Shown here: in pieces, positions 20,098 to 28,143 of the stretch | Layout: every line of letters begins with the position of its first letter | Numbering within the stretch: the first letter of the stretch is position 1 | Assembly: GCF_020911945.1 (NCBI RefSeq) | Contig: NZ_CP087135.1 | Location: 2,902,001 to 2,966,000, forward strand | Length of the DNA: 64,000 nt | Direction of reading: 5' to 3' | DNA from: Flavobacterium galactosidilyticum | GTDB lineage: Bacteria; Bacteroidota; Bacteroidia; Flavobacteriales; Flavobacteriaceae | Position numbers and translations under genes: made by a program | The notes under the pieces: model-generated | What the model was told of the DNA's origin: nothing | The model's input: only the letters and a program-made list of their open reading frames with translations | Databases searched by the model: none

Positions 20098-20227
20098 TTA
20101 GCATAAAAACTAAAGATTAGCTGTTTTTATTAACTATAACGATATTAGTTTTGAATTGACATGCTCAAAATTTAGAAAACATACATCAAACTCCATTTTT
20201 TTTTTAACTTTACTAAAATTATAACTA

Positions 20228-20722
20228 ATGAAAAGAATAATTCTAGCCCTTATTGCACTTGCAACATTTTCTTGTTCTAAAGCACAAAAAACAGAATTCT
20301 CAAAAGTAGCTTTATCAGAAACTTTATTAGCTACTGATGGAAGTCAAGTTGCTTTTAAAAACATCTTAAAGAAATATAAAGGAAAAACTTTAGTGATCGA
20401 AGTTTGGGCTTCGTGGTGTAGCGATTGTGTAAAAGCAATGCCAAAAATTAAGGAATTGCAAGCTAATAATCCAGCTGTAGCTTACCTATTTATATCAATG
20501 GATAAAACTGCTGAGCAATGGAAAAAAGGAATTGAGAAACACGAAATTAAAGGAGATCATTTCATGGCAAATGACCAAATGAAAGGTGTCTTTGGAAAAG
20601 CAATTGACGCAGATTGGATTCCTAGATATATTGTAGTTGACAAAAAAGGAAAAATTGTCTTGTATCGCGCCATTGAAACAGACTTTGACAAAATAAACGA
20701 GACGCTGGAAAAATTGAAATAA
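20228..20722 (+). CDS. TlpA-like thioredoxin-fold lipoprotein
   Basis: A 164-residue lipoprotein (ALIALATFSC, lipidated Cys16) with a thioredoxin fold and the active site WASWCSDC. Further features are VEVWASW, LFISMDKTAEQWKKGI, the cis-proline in DADWIPRYIVVDKKG and a terminal helix. It is probably a periplasmic thiol-disulfide oxidoreductase of the TlpA/ResA type. It follows the MauE-like membrane protein, which may be its reductant source. The redox role follows from the CxxC; the partner is inference. Confidence 0.92.
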   Translation: MKRIILALIALATFSCSKAQKTEFSKVALSETLLATDGSQVAFKNILKKYKGKTLVIEVWASWCSDCVKAMPKIKELQANNPAVAYLFISMDKTAEQWKKGIEKHEIKGDHFMANDQMKGVFGKAIDADWIPRYIVVDKKGKIVLYRAIETDFDKINETLEKLK

Positions 20723-20813
20723 ACATTTAAGAGTAATGGCAATCACAACCTAAAAATTGATTGTATTACTTTTTAAAACAAAAGAAAAAAAAACTAAATA
20801 TAACACGATTAAA

Positions 20814-21566
20814 ATGAGAAAGAAGATTGTAGCAGGAAACTGGAAAATGAATAAAAATGCAGAGCAAACAGAAGATTTATTGAATGAACTTATAGCACAA
20901 ATACCTACTGAAACTGCTGTACAAGTAATAGTTGCACCTACTTTTGTAAACTTAGCTTCGGCTGTAGATCATTTAGAATTCACTAATATCGATGTTGCCG
21001 CACAGAATGTTCATCAAGCGGAAGCTGGTGCTTTTACAGGTGAAATTTCAGCTGATATGTTGAAAAGTGTTGGTGTAAATACTGTTATTTTAGGACATTC
21101 AGAACGCAGAGCTATTTTCCATGAAACTGATGCATTAATCGCTAATAAAGTTGATACCGCTTTAGAACATGATATGACAGTTATTTTTTGTTTTGGAGAA
21201 GAATTAAAAGATCGCCAAACTAAAAATCATTTTAATATAGTAGAAAATCAGTTGAAAGACGGTATATTTCATATTGAGGCTAAAGATTGGGAAAATATTG
21301 TTTTAGCCTACGAACCTGTTTGGGCAATAGGAACTGGCGAAACTGCCTCTCCGGAACAAGCGCAAGAAATGCATGAATTTATTAGAGAAACCGTTCGTAA
21401 AGCTTTTGGAAGCGATATTGCTGATAACGTATCTATTCTTTATGGAGGAAGCGTGAAGCCTGATAATGCAAAAGAAATATTCTCAAAACCCGATGTAGAC
21501 GGTGGGCTTATTGGAGGCGCTGCATTAAAAGCTGATGATTTTGTTGCAATTATAAATGCAGTATAA
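20814..21566 (+). CDS. tpiA: Triosephosphate isomerase
   Basis: TpiA interconverts dihydroxyacetone phosphate and glyceraldehyde-3-phosphate. The 250 residues start MRKKIVAGNWKMNK, with active-site Lys13; other marks are catalytic His in ILGHSERR, catalytic Glu in AYEPVWAIGTG (loop 6) and YGGSVKPDN and GGLIGGAAL for phosphate binding. The longer frame starting at 20757 adds 19 residues with no homologous counterpart. It is followed by a strong bidirectional terminator. Confidence 0.98.
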   Translation: MRKKIVAGNWKMNKNAEQTEDLLNELIAQIPTETAVQVIVAPTFVNLASAVDHLEFTNIDVAAQNVHQAEAGAFTGEISADMLKSVGVNTVILGHSERRAIFHETDALIANKVDTALEHDMTVIFCFGEELKDRQTKNHFNIVENQLKDGIFHIEAKDWENIVLAYEPVWAIGTGETASPEQAQEMHEFIRETVRKAFGSDIADNVSILYGGSVKPDNAKEIFSKPDVDGGLIGGAALKADDFVAIINAV

Positions 21567-21586
21567 ATTTCATTTTCAGATTGTAT

Positions 21587-21621
21587 AAAAAAAGCGGTGA
21601 TTTATTTTCACCGCTTTTTTT
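21587..21621. terminator. Bidirectional terminator between tpiA and the porin gene
   Basis: Fourteen-base perfect arms (21587-21600 and 21608-21621) with an AGCGGTGA core, an A run on one side and a T run on the other, and a seven-base loop. It serves the two convergent genes. Confidence 0.9.
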
Positions 21622-22844
21622 TAAATACCTATTTCTACCTGAAAACGTAAATACCAATTATTCTTAGTGCTTCCGTCGAAATAATTTAAATTGTCAAAAG
21701 TCAATTCGCTTTGCAGCTTAAAAGTGTGTTCCCAAATATATTTGGTTAAACCAATAGTATATTGCTTAGAATTTGGAGCCAAAATCCTAATATCTTCTCC
21801 TACTTTTTGAGTGGAATACCTACCTATAATCTCATAATTTGAAGGGAAATTATAACTCAACTGATGATCAAATCCACTACCTACATAAGCAAAATTAGTT
21901 TGTGAAATATCGTCTGGATTGATGGTAACAGCATTCCTGGAAGTAGTTCTAGACAAGTAACTTGACATGGCTGCCCATCCATTGTATTTCAACATAGCGT
22001 CCAGCATCACTGATTTCATGGTACGGGCTTCAAACAAATCATTTCCTAATTGACCTTGTGTTCTTTTGGCATGATTATTTTGCTGAAAAGCTCCAGAAAG
22101 CATCAGTTTGGGCTTTTTTTCTCTTACAATATCCCCTTCAAAATAGGTCCCGTCCCTAGAAAAAGCTCCAAACGGCAGCAGCTCTACTTTTCCAGTTACA
22201 GCAACTCCTGCATCAGCATTTCCTGTTATATTCCTGCCTTCTCCAGTAGAAATAGCAGTTTTAAAATTATAAGAAAACTGATCTTTGAATTCATTCATAT
22301 TATGAACTTGAAAACCAAAATCCCTATCAATAGTAAAACGAGCATTATTAATCGATCGATCCGTTAACTGAAGACCGCCTGAAGAATTTACACGCTGACG
22401 GTTTCCCGGTAATTTTGTTTGTCCAAAACTGATATTCCAATTTTTATTAGGTCTGTAAAAAACAACAGCATCACGAATAATATTGATATTTTCTCCTTCT
22501 ATAATTTCGCCAAGATCGCCTGGGGCAAATGACAATTGGACTGCATATAAAAATTTTGGTGAACCTACATAACCGTCAAATCGCAAACGCAAACGCCTGA
22601 TTTGTCCATCATAAACGCCATCTTCGCCTTCATTTTCAGTATAAGTAACTCTATTTTGCATTCGAAACCGAATGTTTAATTGATATAAACTGTCTGGAGA
22701 AGTAATTCCAATGCCTTTACCAAAGCTGTAATAAGGAAGTGCAGATAATTTTAAGTCATTATCTTGTTTATTTTGCTTTACAGTAACTTGAGCATTACCG
22801 GCAATACTGAGCAGAAAAACAAAAAATAAAATACTTTTTTTCAT
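21621..22844 (-). CDS. OprO/OprP-like outer-membrane porin
   Basis: A 407-residue protein with a signal peptide (FFVFLLSIAGNAQ). The mature chain has the alternating polar/hydrophobic strands of a 16-strand barrel: LNIRFRMQNRVTYTENEG, IRRLRLRFDGYVGSPKFLYAVQLSFAPGD, WNISFGQTKLPGNRQRVNSSG and a terminal aromatic strand WYLRFQVEIGI. This fits the phosphate-selective porin O/P family (PF07396). Substrate selectivity cannot be inferred, as many Bacteroidota members are unstudied. It has a full promoter and is transcribed alone. Confidence 0.88.
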   Translation of the reverse strand: MKKSILFFVFLLSIAGNAQVTVKQNKQDNDLKLSALPYYSFGKGIGITSPDSLYQLNIRFRMQNRVTYTENEGEDGVYDGQIRRLRLRFDGYVGSPKFLYAVQLSFAPGDLGEIIEGENINIIRDAVVFYRPNKNWNISFGQTKLPGNRQRVNSSGGLQLTDRSINNARFTIDRDFGFQVHNMNEFKDQFSYNFKTAISTGEGRNITGNADAGVAVTGKVELLPFGAFSRDGTYFEGDIVREKKPKLMLSGAFQQNNHAKRTQGQLGNDLFEARTMKSVMLDAMLKYNGWAAMSSYLSRTTSRNAVTINPDDISQTNFAYVGSGFDHQLSYNFPSNYEIIGRYSTQKVGEDIRILAPNSKQYTIGLTKYIWEHTFKLQSELTFDNLNYFDGSTKNNWYLRFQVEIGI

Positions 22845-22867
22845 TGTGTAGTTGTGTGTTAGTGGTG

Positions 22868-22895
22868 CAAATGTAAAATAAAATTTGATTTACAA
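22868..22895 (-). promoter_or_regulatory. Promoter of the porin gene
   Basis: On the minus strand TTG (22895-22893), a 17-base spacer and TACATTTG (22875-22868). The porin start codon is 24 bases downstream. Confidence 0.7.
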
Positions 22896-22917
22896 ATGCC
22901 GTTTAGATAGTGATTGT

Positions 22918-22925
22918 TACCTTTG
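22918..22925 (+). promoter_or_regulatory. -7 motif (TACCTTTG) for prmA
   Basis: It matches TAnnTTTG 14 bases before the ATG at 22940. It lies inside the longer GTG-started frame and so argues for the inner start. Confidence 0.5.
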
Positions 22926-22939
22926 CAAAAAAAATAAGC

Positions 22940-23773
22940 ATGTCAAACATATATATTGGATACCATTTTACTATTGAGCCAAAAGAATTAGGCTCTGAAA
23001 TATTAATCGCAGAGCTGGGAGAAAGAGCATTTGAGAGTTTTACAGAAACTGAAACTGGGATTTCAGCTTTTGTACAAAAGGATTTGTGGGATGAAATGAT
23101 TCTTGAAGACATTCGCATTCTACAATCAGACGAATTTACTATCGCTTATACTTTTGAAGAAATCGAACAAGTAAATTGGAACGAAGAATGGGAAAAGAAT
23201 TTTGAAGCGATAGATGTAGATGGAAACTGTCATGTTCGTGCTCCTTTCCACCCAAAAACTGATGCAGAATTTGATATAGTTATCGAACCAAAAATGAGTT
23301 TTGGAACAGGACATCATGAAACTACGCACATGATGATTCAGCATCTATTAGAAATGGATGTTGCTGGAATGAAAACCCTAGATATGGGTTGCGGAACAGC
23401 CATTTTAGCAATTCTTGCGGAGATGAAAGGCGCACAACCTATTGATGCTATTGATATCGACAATTGGTGTTACTTAAATTCAATCGAGAATGCAGAGCGT
23501 AACAATTGCAAGCATATAACAGTTTATGAAGGTGAAGCAGCATTATTAGAGGGGAAAAAGTACGATTTGATTATTGCCAATATCAATCGAAACATTTTGC
23601 TGAACGATATGCAAAGTTATGTTGATTGTTTAAATCCTAATGGAACACTTCTTTTAAGTGGTTTCTATAATGAAGACATCCCGTTTATCGACGCTTCATG
23701 CACAGGAAAAGGCTTAACTTATGTTAAAAAATTTGAAAGAAACAATTGGGTCTCTTTAAAATATGTAAATTAG
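22940..23773 (+). CDS. prmA: Ribosomal protein L11 methyltransferase
   Basis: PrmA trimethylates L11 in the large ribosomal subunit. The 277 residues start MSNIYIGYHF; an N-terminal substrate-recognition domain is followed by a class I methyltransferase with PKMSFGTGHHETTHMM, motif I LDMGCGTAILAI, ALEIDN-type IDIDNWCYLNS and the catalytic-loop NINRNIL. The GTG-started frame at 22910 was rejected because the -7 motif lies within it. clpS follows 45 bases downstream. Confidence 0.96.
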   Translation: MSNIYIGYHFTIEPKELGSEILIAELGERAFESFTETETGISAFVQKDLWDEMILEDIRILQSDEFTIAYTFEEIEQVNWNEEWEKNFEAIDVDGNCHVRAPFHPKTDAEFDIVIEPKMSFGTGHHETTHMMIQHLLEMDVAGMKTLDMGCGTAILAILAEMKGAQPIDAIDIDNWCYLNSIENAERNNCKHITVYEGEAALLEGKKYDLIIANINRNILLNDMQSYVDCLNPNGTLLLSGFYNEDIPFIDASCTGKGLTYVKKFERNNWVSLKYVN

Positions 23774-23818
23774 TAATGTTATTTTTTTATTAATTACGAA
23801 AGTACAAAAACCTAAAAA

Positions 23819-24094
23819 ATGAGTACTAAAGAAAAAGTTAGAGAAAGAGTAAGTGTCAAAGAAGCGATTCAGTTAGATAATGAAATTGTAGTTTACAACG
23901 ACGATGTAAATACTTTTGACCATGTTATTGAAACTTTGATGCGTGTTTGTGAGCACGCACCCGAACAAGCAGAACAATGTTCGCTAATTATACATTACAA
24001 TGGAAAATGCACCGTTAAAACGGGTTCACTGGAAAAATTAAAACCACAATGCACACAATTATTAGAAGCAGGATTAAATGCCGTAATAATTTAA
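23819..24094 (+). CDS. clpS: ATP-dependent Clp protease adaptor ClpS
   Basis: ClpS delivers N-degron substrates to ClpAP. The 91 residues show IVVYNDDVNTFDHVIETLMRVC, the conserved residues of the N-end-binding pocket (NDD, and HAPEQAEQCSLIIHYNGKC) and the terminal LLEAGLNAVI. It follows prmA and ends before a strong terminator. No clpA lies in the window. Confidence 0.95.
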   Translation: MSTKEKVRERVSVKEAIQLDNEIVVYNDDVNTFDHVIETLMRVCEHAPEQAEQCSLIIHYNGKCTVKTGSLEKLKPQCTQLLEAGLNAVII

Positions 24095-24125
24095 AAACCT
24101 AGCGTTTATTTTCTCGATATAATTC

Positions 24126-24171
24126 AAACACACTTTCTTTTATCCTATATTTGATAAAAGAAAGTGTGTTT
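24126..24171 (+). terminator. Terminator of prmA-clpS with an embedded downstream promoter
   Basis: Seventeen-base perfect arms (24126-24142 and 24155-24171), a 12-base loop and a following T run. The loop contains TATATTTG (24146-24153), a -7 promoter motif for the next gene, whose ATG is at 24176. Confidence 0.85.
24146..24153 (+). promoter_or_regulatory. -7 motif (TATATTTG) inside the clpS terminator loop
   Basis: It fits TAnnTTTG exactly, 22 bases before the ATG at 24176. Transcription would begin near 24160, within the second arm, giving a leader of about 16 bases that cannot form the terminator. No upstream TTG lies at the expected distance. Confidence 0.45.
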
Positions 24172-24175
24172 TTTT

Positions 24176-25441
24176 ATGGAAGAATATAGTAAAATTTTAG
24201 TTTTTGTAATGCCCATTTTTTTAATTTTAATCATCATTGAAAAAATTTACGGCCATTATAAAGGAGAGAACACTTCTCCAAATATGGATTCTGTCTCGAG
24301 CGTTAGCTCGGGAATGGTCAATTCTGTTAAAGATGTTTTAGGAATTAGTGTTACACTCGTTTCCTATGATTGGATGGTTTCTAAAATCGCTTTATTCCAA
24401 ATGGAAGCAAACGTATTCACTTACATTATCGGTTTTATTGTTATCGATTTTTATGGATATTGGAGCCATCGATTGTCACACCAAATAAATTTTTTGTGGA
24501 ACAAGCACGCCATTCATCACAGTAGTGAGGAATTTAATTTGGCTTGTGCTTTACGTCAAACTGTATCTAGTTTTGTAAATCTCTTTACGTTTTTATTAAT
24601 TCCTGCTGCGCTTATTGGCGTTCCCGCCAAAGTTATTGCGATAACTATTCCTATACATTTATTTTTGCAGTTTTGGTATCACACTAAGCATATTAAAAAA
24701 ATTGGATTTCTAGAAAAAATTCTGGTTTCTCCTTCTCATCACAGAGTGCACCATGCGATAAATCCAGAATACATGGATAAGAATCATTCGCAAATATTTA
24801 TTTTTTGGGATAAGTTGTTTGGTACATTTCAAGAAGAACTAGAAAATGTCCCACCCGTTTATGGTATTACGCGACCAGCACGAACATGGAATCCCATTCG
24901 CATCAACTTTCAACATTTATGGTTATTGATTACCGATGCTTGGCGCGCAGAGAACTGGAAAGATAAAGTTACTATTTGGTTTAAACCAACGGGATGGCGT
25001 CCTGAAAATTTTGAAAATAAGTATCCCGTGACTAAAATTACCGATGTTTATAATTTTGAAAAATACGGAATACAGCATTCTAAAAAACTGATGTATTGGT
25101 CCATTTTTCAAGCAGCAATGACGTTGGTATTGATTACCTATATGTATAACTCTATTGCAATAATAGGACTACCAAATGTATTTATTTATGGAGCTTTTAT
25201 TTTTCTAAGCGTTTACAGTTACACTGAATTAATGGATGAGCGCAAAAGTTCCATTATTTGGGAAGGTATTCGATTTGCATGTGGTATCGGATTGATATTC
25301 TATTTTGGAGATTGGTTTGGCATGAATCATTTATTTCCTTTTGCCAATTATATTATTCTAAGCTATCTTATTTTCTCACTTTTAGTAACCATTTATTTTG
25401 TCAGTATTAAGTTTGAAAAAGAAACAGTAATTGTCGCATAA
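24176..25441 (+). CDS. Alkylglycerol monooxygenase (TMEM195/AGMO)-like fatty acid hydroxylase
   Basis: A 421-residue membrane protein of the fatty acid hydroxylase superfamily with di-iron histidine clusters HRLSH (98-102), HAIHH (111-115), His161/169/172 and HHRVHH (188-193). Beyond the generic sterol desaturase pattern, it follows human AGMO closely: HHSSEEFNLACALRQTV, LQFWYHTKHIKKIGFLE, SPSHHRVHHAINP..MDKN, IFWDKLFGTF, YGITRPARTWNP, and the extra C-terminal set of membrane helices (about 300-415). AGMO cleaves the ether bond of alkylglycerols with tetrahydrobiopterin. The next gene is a lysoplasmalogenase-family member, supporting an ether-lipid role. The upstream GTG-started frame is part of the terminator and was rejected. 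Confidence 0.85.
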   Translation: MEEYSKILVFVMPIFLILIIIEKIYGHYKGENTSPNMDSVSSVSSGMVNSVKDVLGISVTLVSYDWMVSKIALFQMEANVFTYIIGFIVIDFYGYWSHRLSHQINFLWNKHAIHHSSEEFNLACALRQTVSSFVNLFTFLLIPAALIGVPAKVIAITIPIHLFLQFWYHTKHIKKIGFLEKILVSPSHHRVHHAINPEYMDKNHSQIFIFWDKLFGTFQEELENVPPVYGITRPARTWNPIRINFQHLWLLITDAWRAENWKDKVTIWFKPTGWRPENFENKYPVTKITDVYNFEKYGIQHSKKLMYWSIFQAAMTLVLITYMYNSIAIIGLPNVFIYGAFIFLSVYSYTELMDERKSSIIWEGIRFACGIGLIFYFGDWFGMNHLFPFANYIILSYLIFSLLVTIYFVSIKFEKETVIVA

Positions 25442-25456
25442 CCCTAAAAGTAATTT

Positions 25457-26140
25457 ATGAAAATTAACTCTATATTAAACAGCTTTATTGGATTCAGTTG
25501 TATATATCTTTTGATAATTCTTTTTGGAAAAGAAGATATCGCTTGGTTTTTGAAACCATTTCTATTACCATTTCTACTATTGGCTGTTTACTTTCATGAA
25601 AGATTTGCAACTAGAAATATTCTTTTGGGAGCATTGACTTTGTCATGGATTGGTGATATTATTTTACTCTTTGCAGATAAAGGAGAATTGTATTTTATCT
25701 TTGGATTAGTTGCTTTTCTTTTTTCACATATTTTCTATATCCTATTATTTAATAAACAGTTAAAAATGTATTTAAAGAAGAGTAGAACCATTTACTGGAT
25801 TGGAATTACATTAATTATTACTTATTTATTAATTATGATGCTCCTATTAATGCCCTATCTGGGTGATTTGTTACTTCCTGTATTTGTGTATGCAATGACT
25901 ATTTCAATAATGCTATTATTCGCATTAAAAGGATTCTTGAATTGGAAGAAGCCAGCAAATAGTTATATTTTAATAGGAGCAATAATTTTTGTAGCTTCGG
26001 ATAGTATCTTGGCCTTTGATAAATTTTATACTCATATACAGTATAACTCATTTTTAATTATGTCAACTTATTTGACAGCACAATATTTAATAATGAGAGG
26101 AATTTTTGATTTAAATAAAAAAAAGCTGCATATTCTTTAG
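25457..26140 (+). CDS. YhhN/TMEM86 family lysoplasmalogenase
   Basis: A 227-residue protein with about eight membrane helices. Family marks are FLKPFLLPFLLL (residues 31-42), LSWIGDIILLFAD with conserved Asp67, FSHIFYILLF with His91 and the second aspartate site FVASDSILAFDKF (Asp182, Asp188). The family hydrolyses the vinyl-ether bond of lysoplasmalogens; activity of bacterial members is known for a few only. It starts 16 bases after the AGMO-like gene, so the two are almost certainly one operon. A related but Asp-less protein is encoded at 3080-3793. Confidence 0.88.
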   Translation: MKINSILNSFIGFSCIYLLIILFGKEDIAWFLKPFLLPFLLLAVYFHERFATRNILLGALTLSWIGDIILLFADKGELYFIFGLVAFLFSHIFYILLFNKQLKMYLKKSRTIYWIGITLIITYLLIMMLLLMPYLGDLLLPVFVYAMTISIMLLFALKGFLNWKKPANSYILIGAIIFVASDSILAFDKFYTHIQYNSFLIMSTYLTAQYLIMRGIFDLNKKKLHIL

Positions 26141-26282
26141 AAAGTACAGCTTTGACTAGTTTTTATGGGGATTTCTGAAAATAATAAATAGAAAATTTCG
26201 GATCGAAAATAATATAGGATAAAAAAGTTAGTCAACTAAAATTGCAAAGTTAAAAGACAATATTAATTTGGATTTTATTATT

Positions 26283-26801
26283 TTAATACTGTCTTTTGGC
26301 AGCTATTAATTCATATTCGACTTCATTTTCTTGCAGCTCGCTATTTTTTTTAAAACCAATTCGTTCAAGAAGTCTTATAGCTTTGTCATTTTGCTTACTT
26401 GTTACAGCAAAGATTCGTTTTAATCCGATATTTTTAAATCCAAAATCAATTGCTAATAACATTGCATCAGTCATAAAGCCTTTTCCACGATATTGAGGTA
26501 ATAAAACGCAACCAAGTTCACCTTGATCTTTGTGAAAACCACGATAATATCCACAAGTACCTACAATTTCATTCGTTTGATTGTCTATAATTCCCCAGTG
26601 AATTGAATTGCTATTATCATAATCATTATCAATTTTCGAATTCATTTCTATTGCTTGTTCCAAACTTATTGCTTGAATAGCATCATAAAATGAAATTTCA
26701 ATAATGGCATTAATATCTGAATTAATAATCTTCCTTAATGCTACTTTTTCGTTAGAAACATGCGGATATACACTATAAGGAGGCCTTTTATTTGTCTTCA
26801 T
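26283..26801 (-). CDS. GNAT-family N-acetyltransferase (RimJ/RimL-like)
   Basis: A 172-residue GNAT enzyme: KVALRKIINSDINAI at the N-terminus, HWGIIDNQTNEIVGTCGYYRG, the acetyl-CoA loop LLPQYRGKGFMTDAM, FGFKNIGLKRIFAVTSKQNDKAIRLLERIGFKK and a terminal strand. This is the RimJ/RimL-type arrangement, so the target may be a protein N-terminus or a small amine. No neighbour hints at the substrate. Confidence 0.9.
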   Translation of the reverse strand: MKTNKRPPYSVYPHVSNEKVALRKIINSDINAIIEISFYDAIQAISLEQAIEMNSKIDNDYDNSNSIHWGIIDNQTNEIVGTCGYYRGFHKDQGELGCVLLPQYRGKGFMTDAMLLAIDFGFKNIGLKRIFAVTSKQNDKAIRLLERIGFKKNSELQENEVEYELIAAKRQY

Positions 26802-26879
26802 CTGTTAGTACATTTTTCCTGTCTTATATATTTCAATTTGCTTGTTGGTTTAACCAAAGTAATAAGTGAATTTTGGAAA

Positions 26880-27296
26880 TTAATGAGGTAATTTATCTTT
26901 TAGTAATCCGTATAAATAAGTTCCTAATAAGGCTCCAAATAACACAATAAGTACAGTCCAGAAACCAGCTCCTATCAATATAAATATTGGTCCGGGACAA
27001 GAGCCAACAAGAGCCCAACCCAATCCAAAGAATATACCACCTATCCAATAACGGGCTGATCCTTTTTCTTTATCTACAATGACAATTGGTTGTCCTTTAA
27101 TGTCTTTTATACTCTTTCTTTTAATCAATTGGATACCAAGTACTCCTACTAAAATCGCTACAGAAATAATTCCGTACATATGAAACGATTGAAATTGAAA
27201 CATTTCATAAATGCGATACCAAGAAACAGCTTCTGATTTGGTTAAAACGATTCCAAAAATAAAACCGACTATTAAGTATTTTAATATATTTTTCAT
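26880..27296 (-). CDS. YeeE/YedE family small subunit (DUF6691-like)
   Basis: A 138-residue membrane protein with four helices and the motif FGLGWALVGSCPGP, in which Cys100 is the family cysteine. It pairs with the larger YeeE/YedE half encoded 45 bases upstream. YeeE/YedE proteins take up thiosulfate or related sulfur compounds through conserved cysteines, and the two-gene split form is common in proteobacteria and Bacteroidota (often called PmpA/PmpB). The sulfur substrate here is unproven. Confidence 0.88.
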   Translation of the reverse strand: MKNILKYLIVGFIFGIVLTKSEAVSWYRIYEMFQFQSFHMYGIISVAILVGVLGIQLIKRKSIKDIKGQPIVIVDKEKGSARYWIGGIFFGLGWALVGSCPGPIFILIGAGFWTVLIVLFGALLGTYLYGLLKDKLPH

Positions 27297-27341
27297 GCTT
27301 TACATTTTATTTATTTTAAAATTTTATTGTTGAATTATGGT

Positions 27342-27902
27342 TTATTTTAAAAGTAATGGTAATAGAAAATGTGCCATTATCAATCCACCAACAAAGAAAC
27401 CAATAACCGCTTTTAGTGAAGGAATTTGGAGATTACTCAAACCAGAAATGGCATGCCCTGAAGTACAACCGCCGGCGTAACGAGAACCAAAACCAATCAA
27501 AATACCACCAATTAATAAGATCAATATAATTTTAGGTGACTGAAAAATTTCAGTTCCAAAAAGCGCTTCAGGCATTAATTTCCCATTTGGAGCATCAATC
27601 CCCATTTCAGCTAACTGTTCGATAGTCTGCGGATTTATCGAAACATTTGATGGAGCACTCATATAATGGACAGCGACAAAACCACCTAACATTGCACCTA
27701 AAACAACAACTAGATTCCAGCGTTGTGCTTTCCAGTCAAAATCAAAAAACGAAACTCTTTTTCCTAAACCAGCGATAGAGCAAAGCGAGCGCAAATTAGA
27801 TGACATTCCGAAAGTCTTTCCAAAATAGATTAAGCAAAGCATAATCATACCTATTATAAATCCAGAAACATACCAAGACCATGTTTGAAAAATCACTTCC
27901 AT
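27342..27902 (-). CDS. YeeE/YedE family large subunit, sulfur-compound transport
   Basis: A 186-residue membrane protein with about five helices. The signature FGSRYAGGCTSGHAISGLSNL contains the conserved cysteine (Cys146); a second cysteine, LRSLCSIAG (Cys41), fits the first family site. Together with the smaller gene it should form one transport unit. It is divergent from the efflux operon across a 241-base intergenic region and carries a -7 motif of its own at 27918-27925. The role of either unit is not shown by the sequence. Confidence 0.9.
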   Translation of the reverse strand: MEVIFQTWSWYVSGFIIGMIMLCLIYFGKTFGMSSNLRSLCSIAGLGKRVSFFDFDWKAQRWNLVVVLGAMLGGFVAVHYMSAPSNVSINPQTIEQLAEMGIDAPNGKLMPEALFGTEIFQSPKIILILLIGGILIGFGSRYAGGCTSGHAISGLSNLQIPSLKAVIGFFVGGLIMAHFLLPLLLK

Positions 27903-27917
27903 ATTTTATTTTTTTGA

Positions 27918-27925
27918 CAAAGATA
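27918..27925 (-). promoter_or_regulatory. -7 motif (TATCTTTG) for the YeeE/YedE pair
   Basis: On the minus strand it fits TAnnTTTG 15 bases before the start codon at 27902. No TTG at the proper distance was found. Confidence 0.5.
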
Positions 27926-27978
27926 GGATGCATTTTCAATAAAAAAAAAGAGTATGCCAATGAAAGTCGTTGATTTTA

Positions 27979-27998
27979 GTAGGATTCCGTAATCCTAC
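27979..27998. promoter_or_regulatory. 20-bp palindrome between YeeE and the efflux operon, operator candidate
   Basis: Perfect 8-base arms GTAGGATT and AATCCTAC flank a four-base centre (CCGT). It lies about 55 bases upstream of the YeeE -7 motif and 77 bases before the Crp/Fnr-like site of the efflux operon. It has no T run and so is more likely a protein-binding site than a terminator. Confidence 0.5.
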
Positions 27999-28074
27999 GT
28001 CAATTCTGAATGGTACTGTAATTAAAGTACACTAGAAACCAATTCTTTAAAAAAACATATTTTAAAACGCGAGT

Positions 28075-28118
28075 GTGACTTATGTTACTGTACACGCTTT
28101 TTTGTCGCTCTATCTTTG
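28075..28118 (+). promoter_or_regulatory. Crp/Fnr-like site and -7 motif of the efflux operon
   Basis: GTGACTTATGTTAC at 28075-28088 is a near-palindrome of the GTnAC-N4-GTnAC kind bound by Crp/Fnr-family proteins. TATCTTTG at 28111-28118 fits TAnnTTTG. With a transcription start near 28123-28125, the site is centred at about -42, the class II activator position. No TTG -33 element is present where the site lies, as expected of an activator-dependent promoter. Confidence 0.55.
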
Positions 28119-28143
28119 CTTCATAAACTAGAGAAAGTCAATT

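Noticed and set aside
21621..22844. Possible SusC/TonB-dependent receptor
   Set aside because: At 407 residues, without plug domain or TonB box, it fits the OprO/P porin family instead.
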